DNA of 64,000 bases from Deltaproteobacteria bacterium (lineage in GTDB: Bacteria; Desulfobacterota; Binatia; Binatales; Binataceae): assembly GCA_003135135.1 (NCBI GenBank), contig PLDK01000041.1, positions 115,009 through 179,008 of the forward strand. The letters are read 5' to 3'. A model generated the notes under the pieces. The model saw nothing but the letters and a program-made list of their open reading frames with translations. It ran no database searches and was not told the origin of the DNA. Both the position numbers and the translations under genes were made by a program. Positions 7,931 to 17,505 of this stretch are shown here, piece after piece. Numbering within the stretch: position 1 is the stretch's first letter; each line of letters starts with the position of its first letter.

Positions 7931-9142
7931 CTAACCCAGGGTGCCCGACGCTTTGAGACTGGCGATCTGGTCCCACGTCAGGCCCATTTCGAGCGCGACT
8001 TCCTCGGTGTGCTGGCCGAGTTCGGGCGCCGCGCGATGGGGGATTGGATCGGCGCCGCCAAACTCGACGGGGCTGTTCACGACGCGGCATCCGGGAATAT
8101 TCGGATGGTCCACGGCGGCGAAAGCGCCGATAGCTTCGGCCTGCGGATCGACGAGCACTTCGGCGTCGGTGCGAACGGGCGCCCAGATGAGATTGTGGCG
8201 ATCGAAAATCGGCGCCCAATCGTCGCAAGTCCTGAGCGCAATCGCGCGATCTATTTCGCCGGTGAGCGCGGCGCAGTTTTGCGCGCGCGCGACTGAATCC
8301 TTGAAGCGCGGATCGCCCTGCCAATCCGGTTTGCCGAGCGCGAGGCAGAAATCCGGCCAATAGCGATCGCTTTGGATCATCACGAAGTAAATCCATCGCG
8401 CGTCGGCGCATCGATAGGAACTCCACATCGGATTTATGCGCTCGGTCCGCGACTCGGATTGTGGCGAGTGGCCGGTCATGAGCCCGATGGTAAGATCCGA
8501 CGCGTTCATCCACAGACCCATCGAGAACAGCGAGATGTTGACCTCGCGGCCGCGGCCGGTACGCTCGCGTGCGAGCAGGGCGGCCGAGATTGCGCCCGCC
8601 AGGCCCAGGCCGACGGCGTGATCGATCATCGCGGGCCGCTGCCCGGGCGGCGACTGTCCCGGCTCGGCGATCGTCGCCATCAGGCCCGAGCGCGCCCATG
8701 AGGCGGCGTAGTCATAGGCAGGGCGACTGCGATCGGGTCCGCGATGCCCGTAGCCGTTGATCGACCCGTAGATGAGCCGCGGATTTTTCGCGGCCAGGGT
8801 TGCGTAGTCGAGTTTCATGCGCTCGAGGGCGTCGAGGCGCAGGCTGGTGACGAAGACGTCGGCGTGTTCGATCAGCTTGAGCGCAAAGGCGTGGCCGTCG
8901 GGGCGGCGCAAGTCAACGGCGACCGAGCGCTTGTTGCGATTGTCGAGTTCAAACGGCGGACGGATGCGCGCATTGGGATCGCCCATGGTGCGCGTGACGA
9001 AGCCGCGAATCGGGTCTCCGGTGGTCGGGTCTTCGAGCTTGATAACGTCGGCGCCCCAGTCGCCCATCACGGTGGTGGTGGACGGGCCGGCGACCCACAT
9101 TGCAACTTCGACAACTCTGACGCCCTTGAGCGGACGGTCCAT
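7931..9142 (-). CDS. CoA-transferase family III (CaiB/BaiF)
   Basis: A 403-residue class III CoA-transferase, which moves CoA between carboxylic acids through an aspartyl-CoA anhydride. The N-terminus PLKGVRVVEVAMWVAGPSTT, the DWGADVIKLEDP motif and NRNKRSVAVDLRRPDG are hallmark segments; the RPAMIDHAVG segment carries the likely catalytic Asp. I prefer the ATG at 9142 (MDRPLKG) because AAGGAG sits 8-10 bases upstream, inside a six-codon extension that begins at 9160. The substrate cannot be read. The gene stands alone, with about 160 bases of non-coding sequence downstream. Confidence 0.88.
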   Translation of the reverse strand: MDRPLKGVRVVEVAMWVAGPSTTTVMGDWGADVIKLEDPTTGDPIRGFVTRTMGDPNARIRPPFELDNRNKRSVAVDLRRPDGHAFALKLIEHADVFVTSLRLDALERMKLDYATLAAKNPRLIYGSINGYGHRGPDRSRPAYDYAASWARSGLMATIAEPGQSPPGQRPAMIDHAVGLGLAGAISAALLARERTGRGREVNISLFSMGLWMNASDLTIGLMTGHSPQSESRTERINPMWSSYRCADARWIYFVMIQSDRYWPDFCLALGKPDWQGDPRFKDSVARAQNCAALTGEIDRAIALRTCDDWAPIFDRHNLIWAPVRTDAEVLVDPQAEAIGAFAAVDHPNIPGCRVVNSPVEFGGADPIPHRAAPELGQHTEEVALEMGLTWDQIASLKASGTLG

Positions 9143-9269
9143 CGCAAAGGTCTCCTTCATCGGATGAGACCGAATTCGTATCAGGAGTCGGTGGAAGAAT
9201 GAAACCGCGCGCGCGGCTTCTTAGTCCGCGTGCGGCCTGAATCCGGCGGTTGAATCGGAGGGTTAGTCG

Positions 9270-9716
9270 CTAGCGGACGGGAGCGATGCGGCGCATCCCG
9301 TGCCGATCGCGCCGGCGCGTTCGATTAACCGTCAAGCGTTGGATCCGGCTCGCTTCCTTGAGCCGCAGGCGCAGCGGAGCGCCGCCGCGGCCGGCGACCA
9401 GTTCGGACAGCCGCGATCGCAAGCCCCGGGTATCCATGCTGAGCGCGTCGCATACGTTGTCAAATGACAACGGAGAAGTGACGCCCTTGGTGAAGATCCA
9501 GTTCCACGCCTCGTTAAACGAGTTGCGCTTGCGCAGGCTGGTCGAGTTGCCGCATTCCTGCACGACGTTGATCGCGTCGGCCAGCACCGCGAGCATCAGG
9601 CGCTGCTCGCTGGAGAGCGATCTCGTGCCGACCATCTCGAAGAACTGGCTGCGAAGGATAACGTCGGGAAAGGGACGCGTATCGGCGTCAGCGATTGCAA
9701 GCACGGCGGTATTCAT
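9270..9716 (-). CDS. Hypothetical protein
   Basis: A 148-residue protein with an N-terminal alpha-helical region (LSSEQRLMLAVLADAINVVQE) and an FNEAWNWIF segment that resemble small uncharacterised bacterial proteins with a DNA-binding-like helical core (SFDNVCDALSMDTRGLRSRLSEL looks like a helix-turn-helix). The C-terminus is very basic (RTRRRDRHG). A regulatory role is possible but inferred only from the helix pattern and charge. It is transcribed away from ispG, from which it is separated by 350 bases. Confidence 0.5.
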   Translation of the reverse strand: MNTAVLAIADADTRPFPDVILRSQFFEMVGTRSLSSEQRLMLAVLADAINVVQECGNSTSLRKRNSFNEAWNWIFTKGVTSPLSFDNVCDALSMDTRGLRSRLSELVAGRGGAPLRLRLKEASRIQRLTVNRTRRRDRHGMRRIAPVR

Positions 9717-10069
9717 AGTTCAGCTTTCTTCCTCCTCCGAGCGAAGCGCTTGAGCGTCAAAAATTGGCCGCGAGAAATTGGTGAACCCAGCAGCATGCCT
9801 TATGCGACGCCCCATTCCGTCTAATATCGACGGAGAAAGAAACTTAGTGAGAAACCTAACTCATTGCAAGGGAACAGTGGCAGCATAAATTCGTGGTCGC
9901 GAGCCTTGAATTTAGCCAGGTTTGTTCCAACCATAACGCCGAAATCAGCGAAACGGCGTCGCAGACGCGCACCGGGCGCCGGCGACCGATGCGCTCGAAG
10001 GCGCGAAGGGCAGTTGTTGTCGATACGAGCGGACGGTCTGCTATAGTTGAATTGTCAGATGCAAACGCG
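9717..10069. other. Divergent intergenic region upstream of ispG
   Basis: This gap lies between a minus-strand hypothetical gene and ispG, so promoters for both should be here. A small inverted repeat CCGTC/GACGG with a 7-base loop occurs at 9817-9833, followed by an A-rich stretch with two similar GAAAC(C/T)TA units. The ispG frame is open back to 9893, but those 59 residues lack family similarity and are probably not translated. Confidence 0.4.
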
Positions 10070-11239
10070 ATGGTGGAAATGGATCAGGCACAAAAACATC
10101 GGAAGACACGGCAGGTAACGATCGGCGGCACCAAGGTCGGCGGCGATGCGCCCGTGGTGGTGCAATCGATGTGCGCGACGCGAACGATCGACGTGGATAA
10201 GACGGTCGCACAGGCCCATCAGCTGGCCAACGCAGGCGCGGGAATTGTCCGAATCGCGATGGACAACGAGAAGGAAATCCCGGCGCTCAAGGAAATCCGC
10301 GCGCAGACCAGGGGCATCGTGCTGTCGGTCGATTTGCAGGAGAACTACAAGATAGCCGGCCGGGTGGCGCCGCACGTCGACAAGATTCGCTACAACCCGG
10401 GCCATCTGCACCATATAGAAAAGTCGAAGACGATCAAGCAGAAGGTGAAATGGCTCGTCGATGTGGCGCGGGACAACAACCTCGCGCTCCGCATCGGGGT
10501 TAACTGCGGCTCGGTCGCGCCGGCGTTTCTGGACAAGTATCCGGGCGATCAACTGGCCGCGATCGTTGAGTCGGCGGCGTACCATTGCGAGCTGATGGAC
10601 GAGCTGGGCTTCACCCGTTTCGTCGTGTCGCTCAAGGATTCCGATCCCAACAAGGTGATGGACGCGAATCGGCGCTTCTCCAAGCGCCGGCCCGACGTGC
10701 CTCTTCATCTTGGCGTCACGGAGGCGGGGTTGCCGCCCGACGGAATCATCAAGACCCGGATCGCGTTCGAGAAACTGCTGGCGCAAGGTATCGGCGATAC
10801 GATCCGCGTCTCGCTTACGCTGCCCAATGAGCGCAAGCACGAGGAAGTGACAGTAGGGCACAAGATTATCGAGGACGTCGCGGCGGGCAGGTTCATCTCG
10901 GTGCCCGATTTCGGCGCGGGGCTCAACATCATCTCGTGCCCGTCGTGCTCGCGGGTCGAGAACGAGAAGTTCGTCGAGCTGGCGCAGCAGGTCAAGGAAC
11001 TCACGACTTACGCGCAGAAGTACAAGATCACGATTGCGGTGATGGGATGCCGGGTTAACGGGCCGGGCGAGACCGATGACGCCGACCTCGGGTTGTGGTG
11101 CGGTCCGACCACGGTGAATCTCAAGAAGAAAGATAAAAAGATCGGTTTTTTCGGCTACGAGGAAGTGCTGCCCAAGCTGCGCGCCGAGCTGGATCGGTTG
11201 ATCGCCGAGCGCTCGCCAGCCGCTGCCGCTACGAATTAG
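10070..11239 (+). CDS. ispG: 4-hydroxy-3-methylbut-2-enyl diphosphate synthase IspG
   Basis: IspG (GcpE) converts MEcPP to HMBPP in the non-mevalonate isoprenoid pathway. The 389-residue protein has the TIM-barrel N-terminus ([28 protein letters not shown]) and the [4Fe-4S] C-terminal domain with ligands C290, C293 (SCPSCSR), C327 and E334 (GCRVNGPGE). Length matches the short bacterial form without the inserted domain. ATG at 10070 gives the usual family start; the frame extends upstream without similarity. It is a single-gene unit, followed by an intergenic repeat block. Confidence 0.95.
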   Translation: MVEMDQAQKHRKTRQVTIGGTKVGGDAPVVVQSMCATRTIDVDKTVAQAHQLANAGAGIVRIAMDNEKEIPALKEIRAQTRGIVLSVDLQENYKIAGRVAPHVDKIRYNPGHLHHIEKSKTIKQKVKWLVDVARDNNLALRIGVNCGSVAPAFLDKYPGDQLAAIVESAAYHCELMDELGFTRFVVSLKDSDPNKVMDANRRFSKRRPDVPLHLGVTEAGLPPDGIIKTRIAFEKLLAQGIGDTIRVSLTLPNERKHEEVTVGHKIIEDVAAGRFISVPDFGAGLNIISCPSCSRVENEKFVELAQQVKELTTYAQKYKITIAVMGCRVNGPGETDDADLGLWCGPTTVNLKKKDKKIGFFGYEEVLPKLRAELDRLIAERSPAAAATN

Positions 11240-11440
11240 GCGAGACGCGCTTGCGCGCGAGATCCTTCGGCTTCGCTCAGGATGACGGAAAAAACGGGCG
11301 CGCGGGCTCCTTCTTGATCAATCCCTTCTAACAGGGCGAAGCCCGGCCGTGGCGACGGCAGCGCAGTATTAAGCCGTTGGCAGTGGCCGCGCGCGACAAC
11401 GGAGCGCGGCCTTAACGGTGGGTGCAGGGGTCACCCCTGC
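11240..11440. repeat. Composite intergenic repeat block
   Basis: A 'ccttcggcttcgctcaggatgac' stretch near 11265, a GGCGACGGCAGCGCAGTATTAAGCCGTTGGC-type segment near 11350, a GCGCGACAACGGAGCGCGGCC unit near 11390 and the core palindrome GCAGGGGTCACCCCTGC at 11424-11440 fill the space between the convergent ispG and fsa genes. The core palindrome abuts the fsa stop codon and could act as its terminator hairpin. Confidence 0.75.
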
Positions 11441-12091
11441 TCAGATCTTCTGGTTGGTTTTGCGCCAGTCGGCGAGGAAGCGCTCGAGCCCGAGATCCGT
11501 CAGCGGATGATGGAGCGTCTGCTTGAGCACTGCGAACGGCACGGTCGCGATATCGGCGCCGACCGCGGCCGCGCGCAGCAGATGCGTGGTGTTGCGCACC
11601 GACGCGACCAGCACCTCGGCCGGGTAGTCGTAGTTCGACAGTATCTGCACCATATCCTCGACGATCGCGAATCCGTCCTGTCCGATGTCATCGAGTCGTC
11701 CGATAAACGGTGACAGAAACGAGGCGCCGACTTTGGCCGCCGCGAGCGCCTGGAGCGGAGTGAAAATGAGGGTGACGTTGACGCGGATGCCGCGTTTGGC
11801 GAGCGCGTGGGTCGCCTTGAGGCCTTCGATGATCATCGGGCACTTCACGACGATGTTCTTGTGGACCTTGGCGAGCTTTTCGCCCTCTTCGATCATCGCG
11901 GACGCTTCAGTCGAGATGACTTCGGCGCTGATCGGTCCGTCGACGATTTCGCAAATCTCGCGCAGCACGTCGTGATACGGGCGCCCGGTTTTCGCCATCA
12001 AGGACGGATTGGTGGTGACTCCGTCGATGATTCCCCAACTGGCGGCCTCGCGAATCTCGGCGACTTCCGCGGTGTCGATAAAATATTTCAT
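11441..12091 (-). CDS. fsa: Transaldolase / fructose-6-phosphate aldolase-like protein
   Basis: A 216-residue protein of the small transaldolase family (TalC/Fsa). The Schiff-base lysine is K83 in NIVVKCPMI; other signatures are FIDTA at the start, [11 protein letters not shown] and [12 protein letters not shown]. Length matches decameric single-domain transaldolases (about 215 residues) rather than 320-residue TalB. Transaldolase and fructose-6-phosphate aldolase are hard to separate by sequence: position-specific residues such as a Tyr versus Phe near the active site would need alignment. Its start overlaps the folK stop by 4 bases (ATGA-type), so the two are coupled. Confidence 0.9.
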   Translation of the reverse strand: MKYFIDTAEVAEIREAASWGIIDGVTTNPSLMAKTGRPYHDVLREICEIVDGPISAEVISTEASAMIEEGEKLAKVHKNIVVKCPMIIEGLKATHALAKRGIRVNVTLIFTPLQALAAAKVGASFLSPFIGRLDDIGQDGFAIVEDMVQILSNYDYPAEVLVASVRNTTHLLRAAAVGADIATVPFAVLKQTLHHPLTDLGLERFLADWRKTNQKI

Positions 12092-12642
12092 CGGGTGGAT
12101 GCCTCGCGTTTTGACGATTGCGGCCTCAGCAGGTCCGCTCGCGCAAGAGTAACACGAAACGGCGACTTGAGTCCCGCGAGCATCTCGGAAATCGACGCGT
12201 TGAGTTTCGGATGGATCAGCGCGGGCGCCAGCTCGCTCATGGGGGCGAGCACGAAGCGGCGCTCATGCAGGCGCGGATGCGGAACTTTGAGGATTCGCGT
12301 GTCGATGGTTTCCTTGTTAAAGAACAGCAAATCGAAGTCGATGATTCGCGGCCGGTACTTGCCGCGCGACTGCTTGCGTCCCTTGACGCGCTTGCGGCCC
12401 ATTATTCGCTCGAGCGCGAGCAGGCGGCGCATCAGCACTTCGGCGGGGAGCTCAGTCTCAACTTCGACGACGCCGTTTAGAAACGCGCCCTTGAGATCGC
12501 CCATCGGTTCGGTCTCGTAGATCGAGGATTGGCGCACGATCCTCGTGTCCGGGATCGCGGCGATCCGGGCAATCGCCTCGCGATAATTGGCGGCACGATC
12601 GCCTAGATTACTGCCTATTCCGATGAAAGCCCGATTGGGCAT
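12088..12642 (-). CDS. folK: 2-amino-4-hydroxy-6-hydroxymethyldihydropteridine diphosphokinase
   Basis: HPPK transfers pyrophosphate from ATP to 6-hydroxymethyl-7,8-dihydropterin in folate synthesis. The 184-residue protein shows [38 protein letters not shown] and the magnesium motif [10 protein letters not shown], followed by [15 protein letters not shown]. All key motifs are intact and length is normal. It lies between dapL (8 bases upstream) and fsa (4-base overlap), forming a probable dapL-folK-fsa unit. Confidence 0.95.
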   Translation of the reverse strand: MPNRAFIGIGSNLGDRAANYREAIARIAAIPDTRIVRQSSIYETEPMGDLKGAFLNGVVEVETELPAEVLMRRLLALERIMGRKRVKGRKQSRGKYRPRIIDFDLLFFNKETIDTRILKVPHPRLHERRFVLAPMSELAPALIHPKLNASISEMLAGLKSPFRVTLARADLLRPQSSKREASTR

Positions 12643-12650
12643 CCTCGCCG

Positions 12651-13820
12651 TTAAAACCGCAGCGCTTTTAATCGGTTCACCGCCTCGACCAACCGTTCGC
12701 TCGACACCGTAAGCGCGAAGCGAACGTATCCCTCACCACCCTTGCCGAATCCGGAGCCGGGGGTAATCGCGACGCCGGCTTCCTTCAACACGCGCTCGGT
12801 AAATGAAACCGAGGTGTAACCACGCGGAACTTTGCTCCAGACGTAAAAGGTCGCCCGCGGCTTCTCGCATTCCAGCCCGAGCGCGCGGATCGATCCGACC
12901 AGCAGGTCGCGGCGTTGCTTGTAGATTGCGCAATATTCGGCGAGCTGGTCGCCGGCGCCCCCTTCCAGGCCCGTGATCGCGGATTCCTGCACCGCCTGGA
13001 AAACGCCGGAATCCATGTTGGTCTTGACCTTGCCGAGCGCGCCGATCAATTGGGCATTGCCGATCGCGAAGCCGACGCGCCATCCGGTCATCGAAAAGGT
13101 CTTCGATAACGAGTGGAACTCGATTGCGCATTCGCGCGAGCCTTCGGCCTGGAAAACGCTCGGGGCTCGATAGCCGTCGTAGGCAATTTCGGAGTAGGCG
13201 CTGTCGTGGGCGAGGATGATGTCGTGCTTGAGGCAGAATTTGACCGCATCTTCGAAACAGGAAAGGTCAACGGTGGCCGCGGTTGGATTGTTCGGATAGT
13301 TCAGCCACAGCATCCGGGCGCGGCGCGCCACTTCGGCGGGAATCGAGGCGAAATCGGGAACGAATCCGTTTTCTTTTCTGAGCGGCAGAAAATACGGCTC
13401 GCCGCCGTTGAAGACGCATCCCGAGTAGTACACCGGGTATCCGGGGTCGGGAATCAGCACGATGTCGCCGGGATCGACGACGGCGGTCGAGAAGTTTGCG
13501 ATGCCTTCCTTGGAGCCGATCAGGGCGCAGACCTCGCGCTGATGGTCGAAGCTGACGCCGAAACGCCGCCGGTACCAATCCGCGGCCGCATTGCGAAATC
13601 GCGGCAAGCCTTCGTAGTCGGGATAGCGGTGATTTACCGGGTCGCCGGCGGCACGCTTGAGCGTCTCGACGATGTGGCGCGGAGTGGGCAGGTCGGGGTC
13701 GCCGATCGAGAGGCTGATAACGTCAACGCCCTTGCTTGCCGCTTCCTTCTTCAGGCGGTCAAGCTCGGCAAAAAGGTAGGGCGGTAAAAGACCCAGTCGA
13801 GAAGCAGTCTTGATTTGCAC
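12651..13820 (-). CDS. dapL: LL-diaminopimelate aminotransferase DapL
   Basis: A 389-residue fold-type I PLP enzyme. DapL turns tetrahydrodipicolinate directly into LL-diaminopimelate, bypassing the succinylase or acetylase steps. Typical segments are PPYLFAELDRLKKE, SIGDPDLPTP, HRYPDYEGL, IGSKEGIANF, PDPGYPVY, NYPNNPTAA and the PLP lysine K240 in HSLSKTFSMTGWR. The neighbouring folK and a dapB gene elsewhere in the window (27957) fit a lysine/peptidoglycan role. Close relatives in class I/II aminotransferases could act on other amino acids, but the motif set favours DapL. Confidence 0.88.
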   Translation of the reverse strand: MQIKTASRLGLLPPYLFAELDRLKKEAASKGVDVISLSIGDPDLPTPRHIVETLKRAAGDPVNHRYPDYEGLPRFRNAAADWYRRRFGVSFDHQREVCALIGSKEGIANFSTAVVDPGDIVLIPDPGYPVYYSGCVFNGGEPYFLPLRKENGFVPDFASIPAEVARRARMLWLNYPNNPTAATVDLSCFEDAVKFCLKHDIILAHDSAYSEIAYDGYRAPSVFQAEGSRECAIEFHSLSKTFSMTGWRVGFAIGNAQLIGALGKVKTNMDSGVFQAVQESAITGLEGGAGDQLAEYCAIYKQRRDLLVGSIRALGLECEKPRATFYVWSKVPRGYTSVSFTERVLKEAGVAITPGSGFGKGGEGYVRFALTVSSERLVEAVNRLKALRF

Positions 13821-14058
13821 CTGTCGAAACAGCCTTGGTCATAAGTAACATACTTTCCGGCCCGTCGAAACTACCTTGCGCAATAAATCAGCATTCGCGC
13901 GCATCGCGAATCCACAGGCGCGCTCGTCGATTGGACGATCCAATTCAGCGGGGATCATTAACTAACTTTACTTAGAGCGCCGGTACTGTTAGAAACTTTA
14001 CCTGCCGAGCAGTGTCGCGGCGGCGCTTTTTGCACTATTTACAAGCCTGATTTTGAGT

Positions 14059-14574
14059 ATGAACCGCATCGTGCTGGTGCTTGCCCTGTCGATGCTTGTC
14101 CTGGGAGGGGCGGTGATCGCGCTGTCGCAGCGGCCATGGGCACCCCGGGCAGACGTAGTTCAGCCGATACCATTTAGCCATCGAGTACACGCCGGGGTGA
14201 ACCAAATTCCCTGTATGTATTGCCATGCCGATGCAGGCCGATCGTCTGAACCGGGCATCCCGGCGGTAGCCAAATGCGTGGGATGCCACGGCAACCGGAT
14301 TGCGGGAGGCGGAATCCAGCCGGTGACGCGGGCATGGACGGACGACACGCCGGCGGCGTTCGAGATTCAGTGGAATCGCGTGTACACGCTGCCCGACTTC
14401 GTGCGCTTCACGCATCGGCCGCATATTCATGCCGGCCTGCCATGCCAGACCTGTCACGGCCCGGTGCAAACGATGGATCGCGTGGTGCCGGCGTTTGAAA
14501 TCAACATGGGCTTCTGCGTGGACTGTCACACGGAGAAGAAAGCGACGCTCGACTGCGTTGGCTGTCATCACTGA
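14059..14574 (+). CDS. actA: Alternative complex III pentaheme cytochrome c ActA
   Basis: A 171-residue, membrane-anchored multiheme cytochrome c. It has one N-terminal helix (about 4-23) and five CxxCH heme sites: CMYCH 52-56, CVGCH 73-77, CQTCH 129-133, CVDCH 153-157 and CVGCH 166-170. Five hemes is the Rhodothermus ActA count. It passes electrons from the quinol site to a cytochrome or directly to the oxidase. I chose ATG 14059; a TTG six bases earlier gives only two more residues. It is the first gene of a continuous respiratory operon running to 25280. Confidence 0.88.
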   Translation: MNRIVLVLALSMLVLGGAVIALSQRPWAPRADVVQPIPFSHRVHAGVNQIPCMYCHADAGRSSEPGIPAVAKCVGCHGNRIAGGGIQPVTRAWTDDTPAAFEIQWNRVYTLPDFVRFTHRPHIHAGLPCQTCHGPVQTMDRVVPAFEINMGFCVDCHTEKKATLDCVGCHH

Positions 14575-14586
14575 GTGAGTAGGTAG

Positions 14587-17505
14587 ATGCGCGAGGGACC
14601 GTCGATATCCAGGCGATCATTCATCAAGCTGGCCGCGACTGCGGGTGCGGCGGCGGCGATCCCTGGCTGCGAGCCGGCGGCGAGGAAGCTGATCCCGTAC
14701 GTTGTGCCCGATGAGAACGTAATTCCCGGCGTGCCGAGTTTTTTTGCCACGACGTGTTCGGAGTGCCCGGCGGGATGCGGTGTGGTGGCGCGAATCCGGG
14801 AAGGGCGCGTCGTCAAGCTGGAGGGTAATCCGGCCGATCCCATTGGCCAGGGTTCTTTGTGCGCCCGGGGACAGGCGGCGCTGCAAGGTCTGTACAATCC
14901 CGATCGGCTTGCGCGTCCGCAGGTTCGCGGCGGCGACGGCGCGCTGCGGAGCGTTTCGTGGGACGAAGCGGGCAAAATGCTCGGCGACCGGCTGGCGGCG
15001 GCGTCGCATGCGGGCAGGGATCGCGTGGCGTTCTTCGGTTCGCCGCAGGGCCCGACGTTGAGAAAAATCGCGCTCGCGTTCGTCGGCGCTTATGGCTCGT
15101 CGCGCGCGATATTTTACGAGGCTATCAACCAGGAACCGGCGCGGGTTGCGGCGAAAACGCTCTTCGGGCGGCGCGCCCTGCCGTCGTATCGAATCGATCA
15201 GGCCGAAGTGCTGATATCCTTCGGCGCGGACTTTCTCGAGACCTGGCAATCTCCGGTGGAACTCGCGCGCCAATACTCGCTGTTTCGCACGCCACATGAG
15301 CGCCACGGCACGCTCGCCATTGGCCGCGCCACCTATGTCGGCCCTCGGTTGGGCATGACGGCGTCGAAGTGCGACGACTGGATCGCGACTGCTCCGGGCG
15401 CGGAGGCCGACGTTGCGTGGAGCGTGCTCAACGTGCTCATCAAGCAGCGCTGGGTTACGCAGAACTCGGGTCTCGATCTCGCGGCGCTGACCAGGGCGGT
15501 CGCGAATTTCGATCCGGCTGCCACCAGCGCGCGCACCGGCGTGCCGGTGGAAACCATTACCAGGCTTGGCGAGACGTTCGGCAAGGCGGACGGCGCGCTG
15601 GCAATCGCGGGCACGGATGATTCGTCGGCTCATCTTGCGGCGATGATTCTCAACGCGGTCACCGGCAATTTCGGCAAGACCGTGATGTTCCTCGAAGGCT
15701 CGCCGGCCGAAGAGACCAGCACGCCGGATGAAGTGGACGCGGCGGTTGACGCGATGCGCGGCGGCAAGATCGATGCGCTGTTCATCGCGGGCGGAAATCC
15801 GGTCTTCACGATGCCGGCGTCGGCGCGAATCGCCGAGGCGATCCGGAAAGTTCCGTTCGTCGTGTGGGCGGGAGGCGTGCCGGAGGAGACCGCCGCGATG
15901 GCGAATCTGCTCCTGCCGGCGCATCATCCGCTCGAATCGTGGCGTGACACGGCGCCGCGCGCGGGAATCCGCGGACTGGGACAGCCGGTGATGCAGCCGG
16001 TGTTCGACAGCAAGCCGGTGGGCGATATCCTGCTTGCGGCAGCCGCGGGATCGTCGAGCGCGAAACTTCCGTGGGCGAGCGCGGCAGATGCCGTCAAGGC
16101 TGAATGGCTGGCGCTGGCTCCCAAAGCAGGCGGCGCTGATCCGGAAGATTTCTGGGTAAGCGTCCGGCGCGAAGGCGGATTGTTCGAGGAGCAGCATCTC
16201 GCGGCGCTCAGCCTCGACGCGTCTGCGCTCAAGGCGCCCGCACCAGTTGCGGCTCAGCCGGAACTTTCCGTTTACGCCTACCCACACCTGTTTCTTTACG
16301 ACGGCCGCGGCGCCGACAAGCCGTGGCTGCAGGAATTGCCCGAGCCGGTCACGCAGATCGTGTGGGACAGCTGGGCCGAGATACATCCCGAGACGGCGCG
16401 CAAGCTCGGCGTCGCCCGGGACGACATCATCGAGATCAAAACGGAGCACGGCGCGATCGAGGCGCCGGTCCTGGTCGAGAGCACGGTTCGTCCCGGCGTG
16501 ATCGCGGTTCCTTTGGGGCAGGGGCACCGGGCGTACGGCCGTTATGCAAAAGACGTCGGCGCAAACGCGTGGGCGATATTGGCGGCCGGCGCGACCAGCG
16601 CGGCCGCGACCGCGCGCGCGACCGGCAAGACTCGCACGCTGGTTTCACCGCTGGGCAAGAGCGACATGATGGGCCGATCGATCGTCGAGGCGATGAGCAT
16701 CGATCAGTTGGCGCGCGGCGTGGTTCCCCGGAGCGAGGCCGAGGAAGTCACCGGGCCGTTCGAAATGTACCCGCCCTGGAAATATCCGGGGCACAAATGG
16801 GGCATGACGATCGACGTCAATGCGTGCACCGGATGCAGCGCGTGCGTGACCGCGTGCTACGCGGAAAACAATGTCCCGACGGTGGGCAAGGACGGAGTCG
16901 ATAACGGCCGAATCATGTCGTGGATTCGCATCGAGCGTTACTTCCCGCCGGCCGCGGAAGCGGCGCAAGCACCGCAGCTCTACCTCGCGCCGATGCTGTG
17001 TCAGCAGTGCGATCACGCGCCGTGCGAGCCGGTCTGCCCGGTGTTTGCGTCGTATCACACCGAAGAAGGCCTCAACGGCCAGGTTTACAATCGATGCGTC
17101 GGCACGCGCTATTGCGAAAACAACTGTCCGTACAAGGTGCGCCGATTCAACTGGTTCGTGCCGGAGTGGCCCGCGCCGCTCAATCTGCAACTCAATCCGG
17201 ACGTGACGGTGCGCGGCGTCGGCGTGATGGAGAAATGCACGTTCTGCGTGCAGCGAATCCAGTTCGCCGAGCTCAACGCCAAGACTGAAGATCGCGAGTT
17301 GCGCGACGGCGAGGTCGTCACGGCCTGCCAGCAGGCGTGCCCGACGCGCGCAATCACGTTTGGCGACAGCAACGATCCCGCCAGCGCGATGATGCGCCGG
17401 CGCGAGGACAACAAGCTGCGCAACTATCGCGCGCTGGAAGAACTGAACACGCAACCGGCTATCACGTATCTGCGCGATCTCTATCGCGAGAAAGGAAAGG
17501 CCTGA
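14587..17505 (+). CDS. actB: Alternative complex III iron-sulfur/molybdopterin-like subunit ActB
   Basis: A 972-residue fusion of a molybdopterin-oxidoreductase-like domain and an Fe-S domain. The N-terminus SRRSFIKLAAT is a Tat signal. The segment TTCSECPAGCGVVARI carries an N-terminal cluster-like Cys pattern. After about residue 730 come four cysteine clusters: CTGCSACVTACYAEN, CQQCDHAPCEPVCPV, CVGTRYCENNCPYKVRRFNW and CTFCVQRI...CQQACPTRA, which bind the 3Fe-4S/4Fe-4S centres. ActB of known complexes lacks the molybdenum cofactor; the same is assumed here. It follows actA by 12 bases. Confidence 0.92.
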   Translation: MREGPSISRRSFIKLAATAGAAAAIPGCEPAARKLIPYVVPDENVIPGVPSFFATTCSECPAGCGVVARIREGRVVKLEGNPADPIGQGSLCARGQAALQGLYNPDRLARPQVRGGDGALRSVSWDEAGKMLGDRLAAASHAGRDRVAFFGSPQGPTLRKIALAFVGAYGSSRAIFYEAINQEPARVAAKTLFGRRALPSYRIDQAEVLISFGADFLETWQSPVELARQYSLFRTPHERHGTLAIGRATYVGPRLGMTASKCDDWIATAPGAEADVAWSVLNVLIKQRWVTQNSGLDLAALTRAVANFDPAATSARTGVPVETITRLGETFGKADGALAIAGTDDSSAHLAAMILNAVTGNFGKTVMFLEGSPAEETSTPDEVDAAVDAMRGGKIDALFIAGGNPVFTMPASARIAEAIRKVPFVVWAGGVPEETAAMANLLLPAHHPLESWRDTAPRAGIRGLGQPVMQPVFDSKPVGDILLAAAAGSSSAKLPWASAADAVKAEWLALAPKAGGADPEDFWVSVRREGGLFEEQHLAALSLDASALKAPAPVAAQPELSVYAYPHLFLYDGRGADKPWLQELPEPVTQIVWDSWAEIHPETARKLGVARDDIIEIKTEHGAIEAPVLVESTVRPGVIAVPLGQGHRAYGRYAKDVGANAWAILAAGATSAAATARATGKTRTLVSPLGKSDMMGRSIVEAMSIDQLARGVVPRSEAEEVTGPFEMYPPWKYPGHKWGMTIDVNACTGCSACVTACYAENNVPTVGKDGVDNGRIMSWIRIERYFPPAAEAAQAPQLYLAPMLCQQCDHAPCEPVCPVFASYHTEEGLNGQVYNRCVGTRYCENNCPYKVRRFNWFVPEWPAPLNLQLNPDVTVRGVGVMEKCTFCVQRIQFAELNAKTEDRELRDGEVVTACQQACPTRAITFGDSNDPASAMMRRREDNKLRNYRALEELNTQPAITYLRDLYREKGKA

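Noticed and set aside
9893..10069. An N-terminal extension of ispG
   Set aside because: The residues have no family similarity and standard IspG starts at 10070.
14617..16527. A 636-codon minus-strand frame under actB
   Set aside because: Arg-rich translation without motifs; actB is certain on the plus strand.
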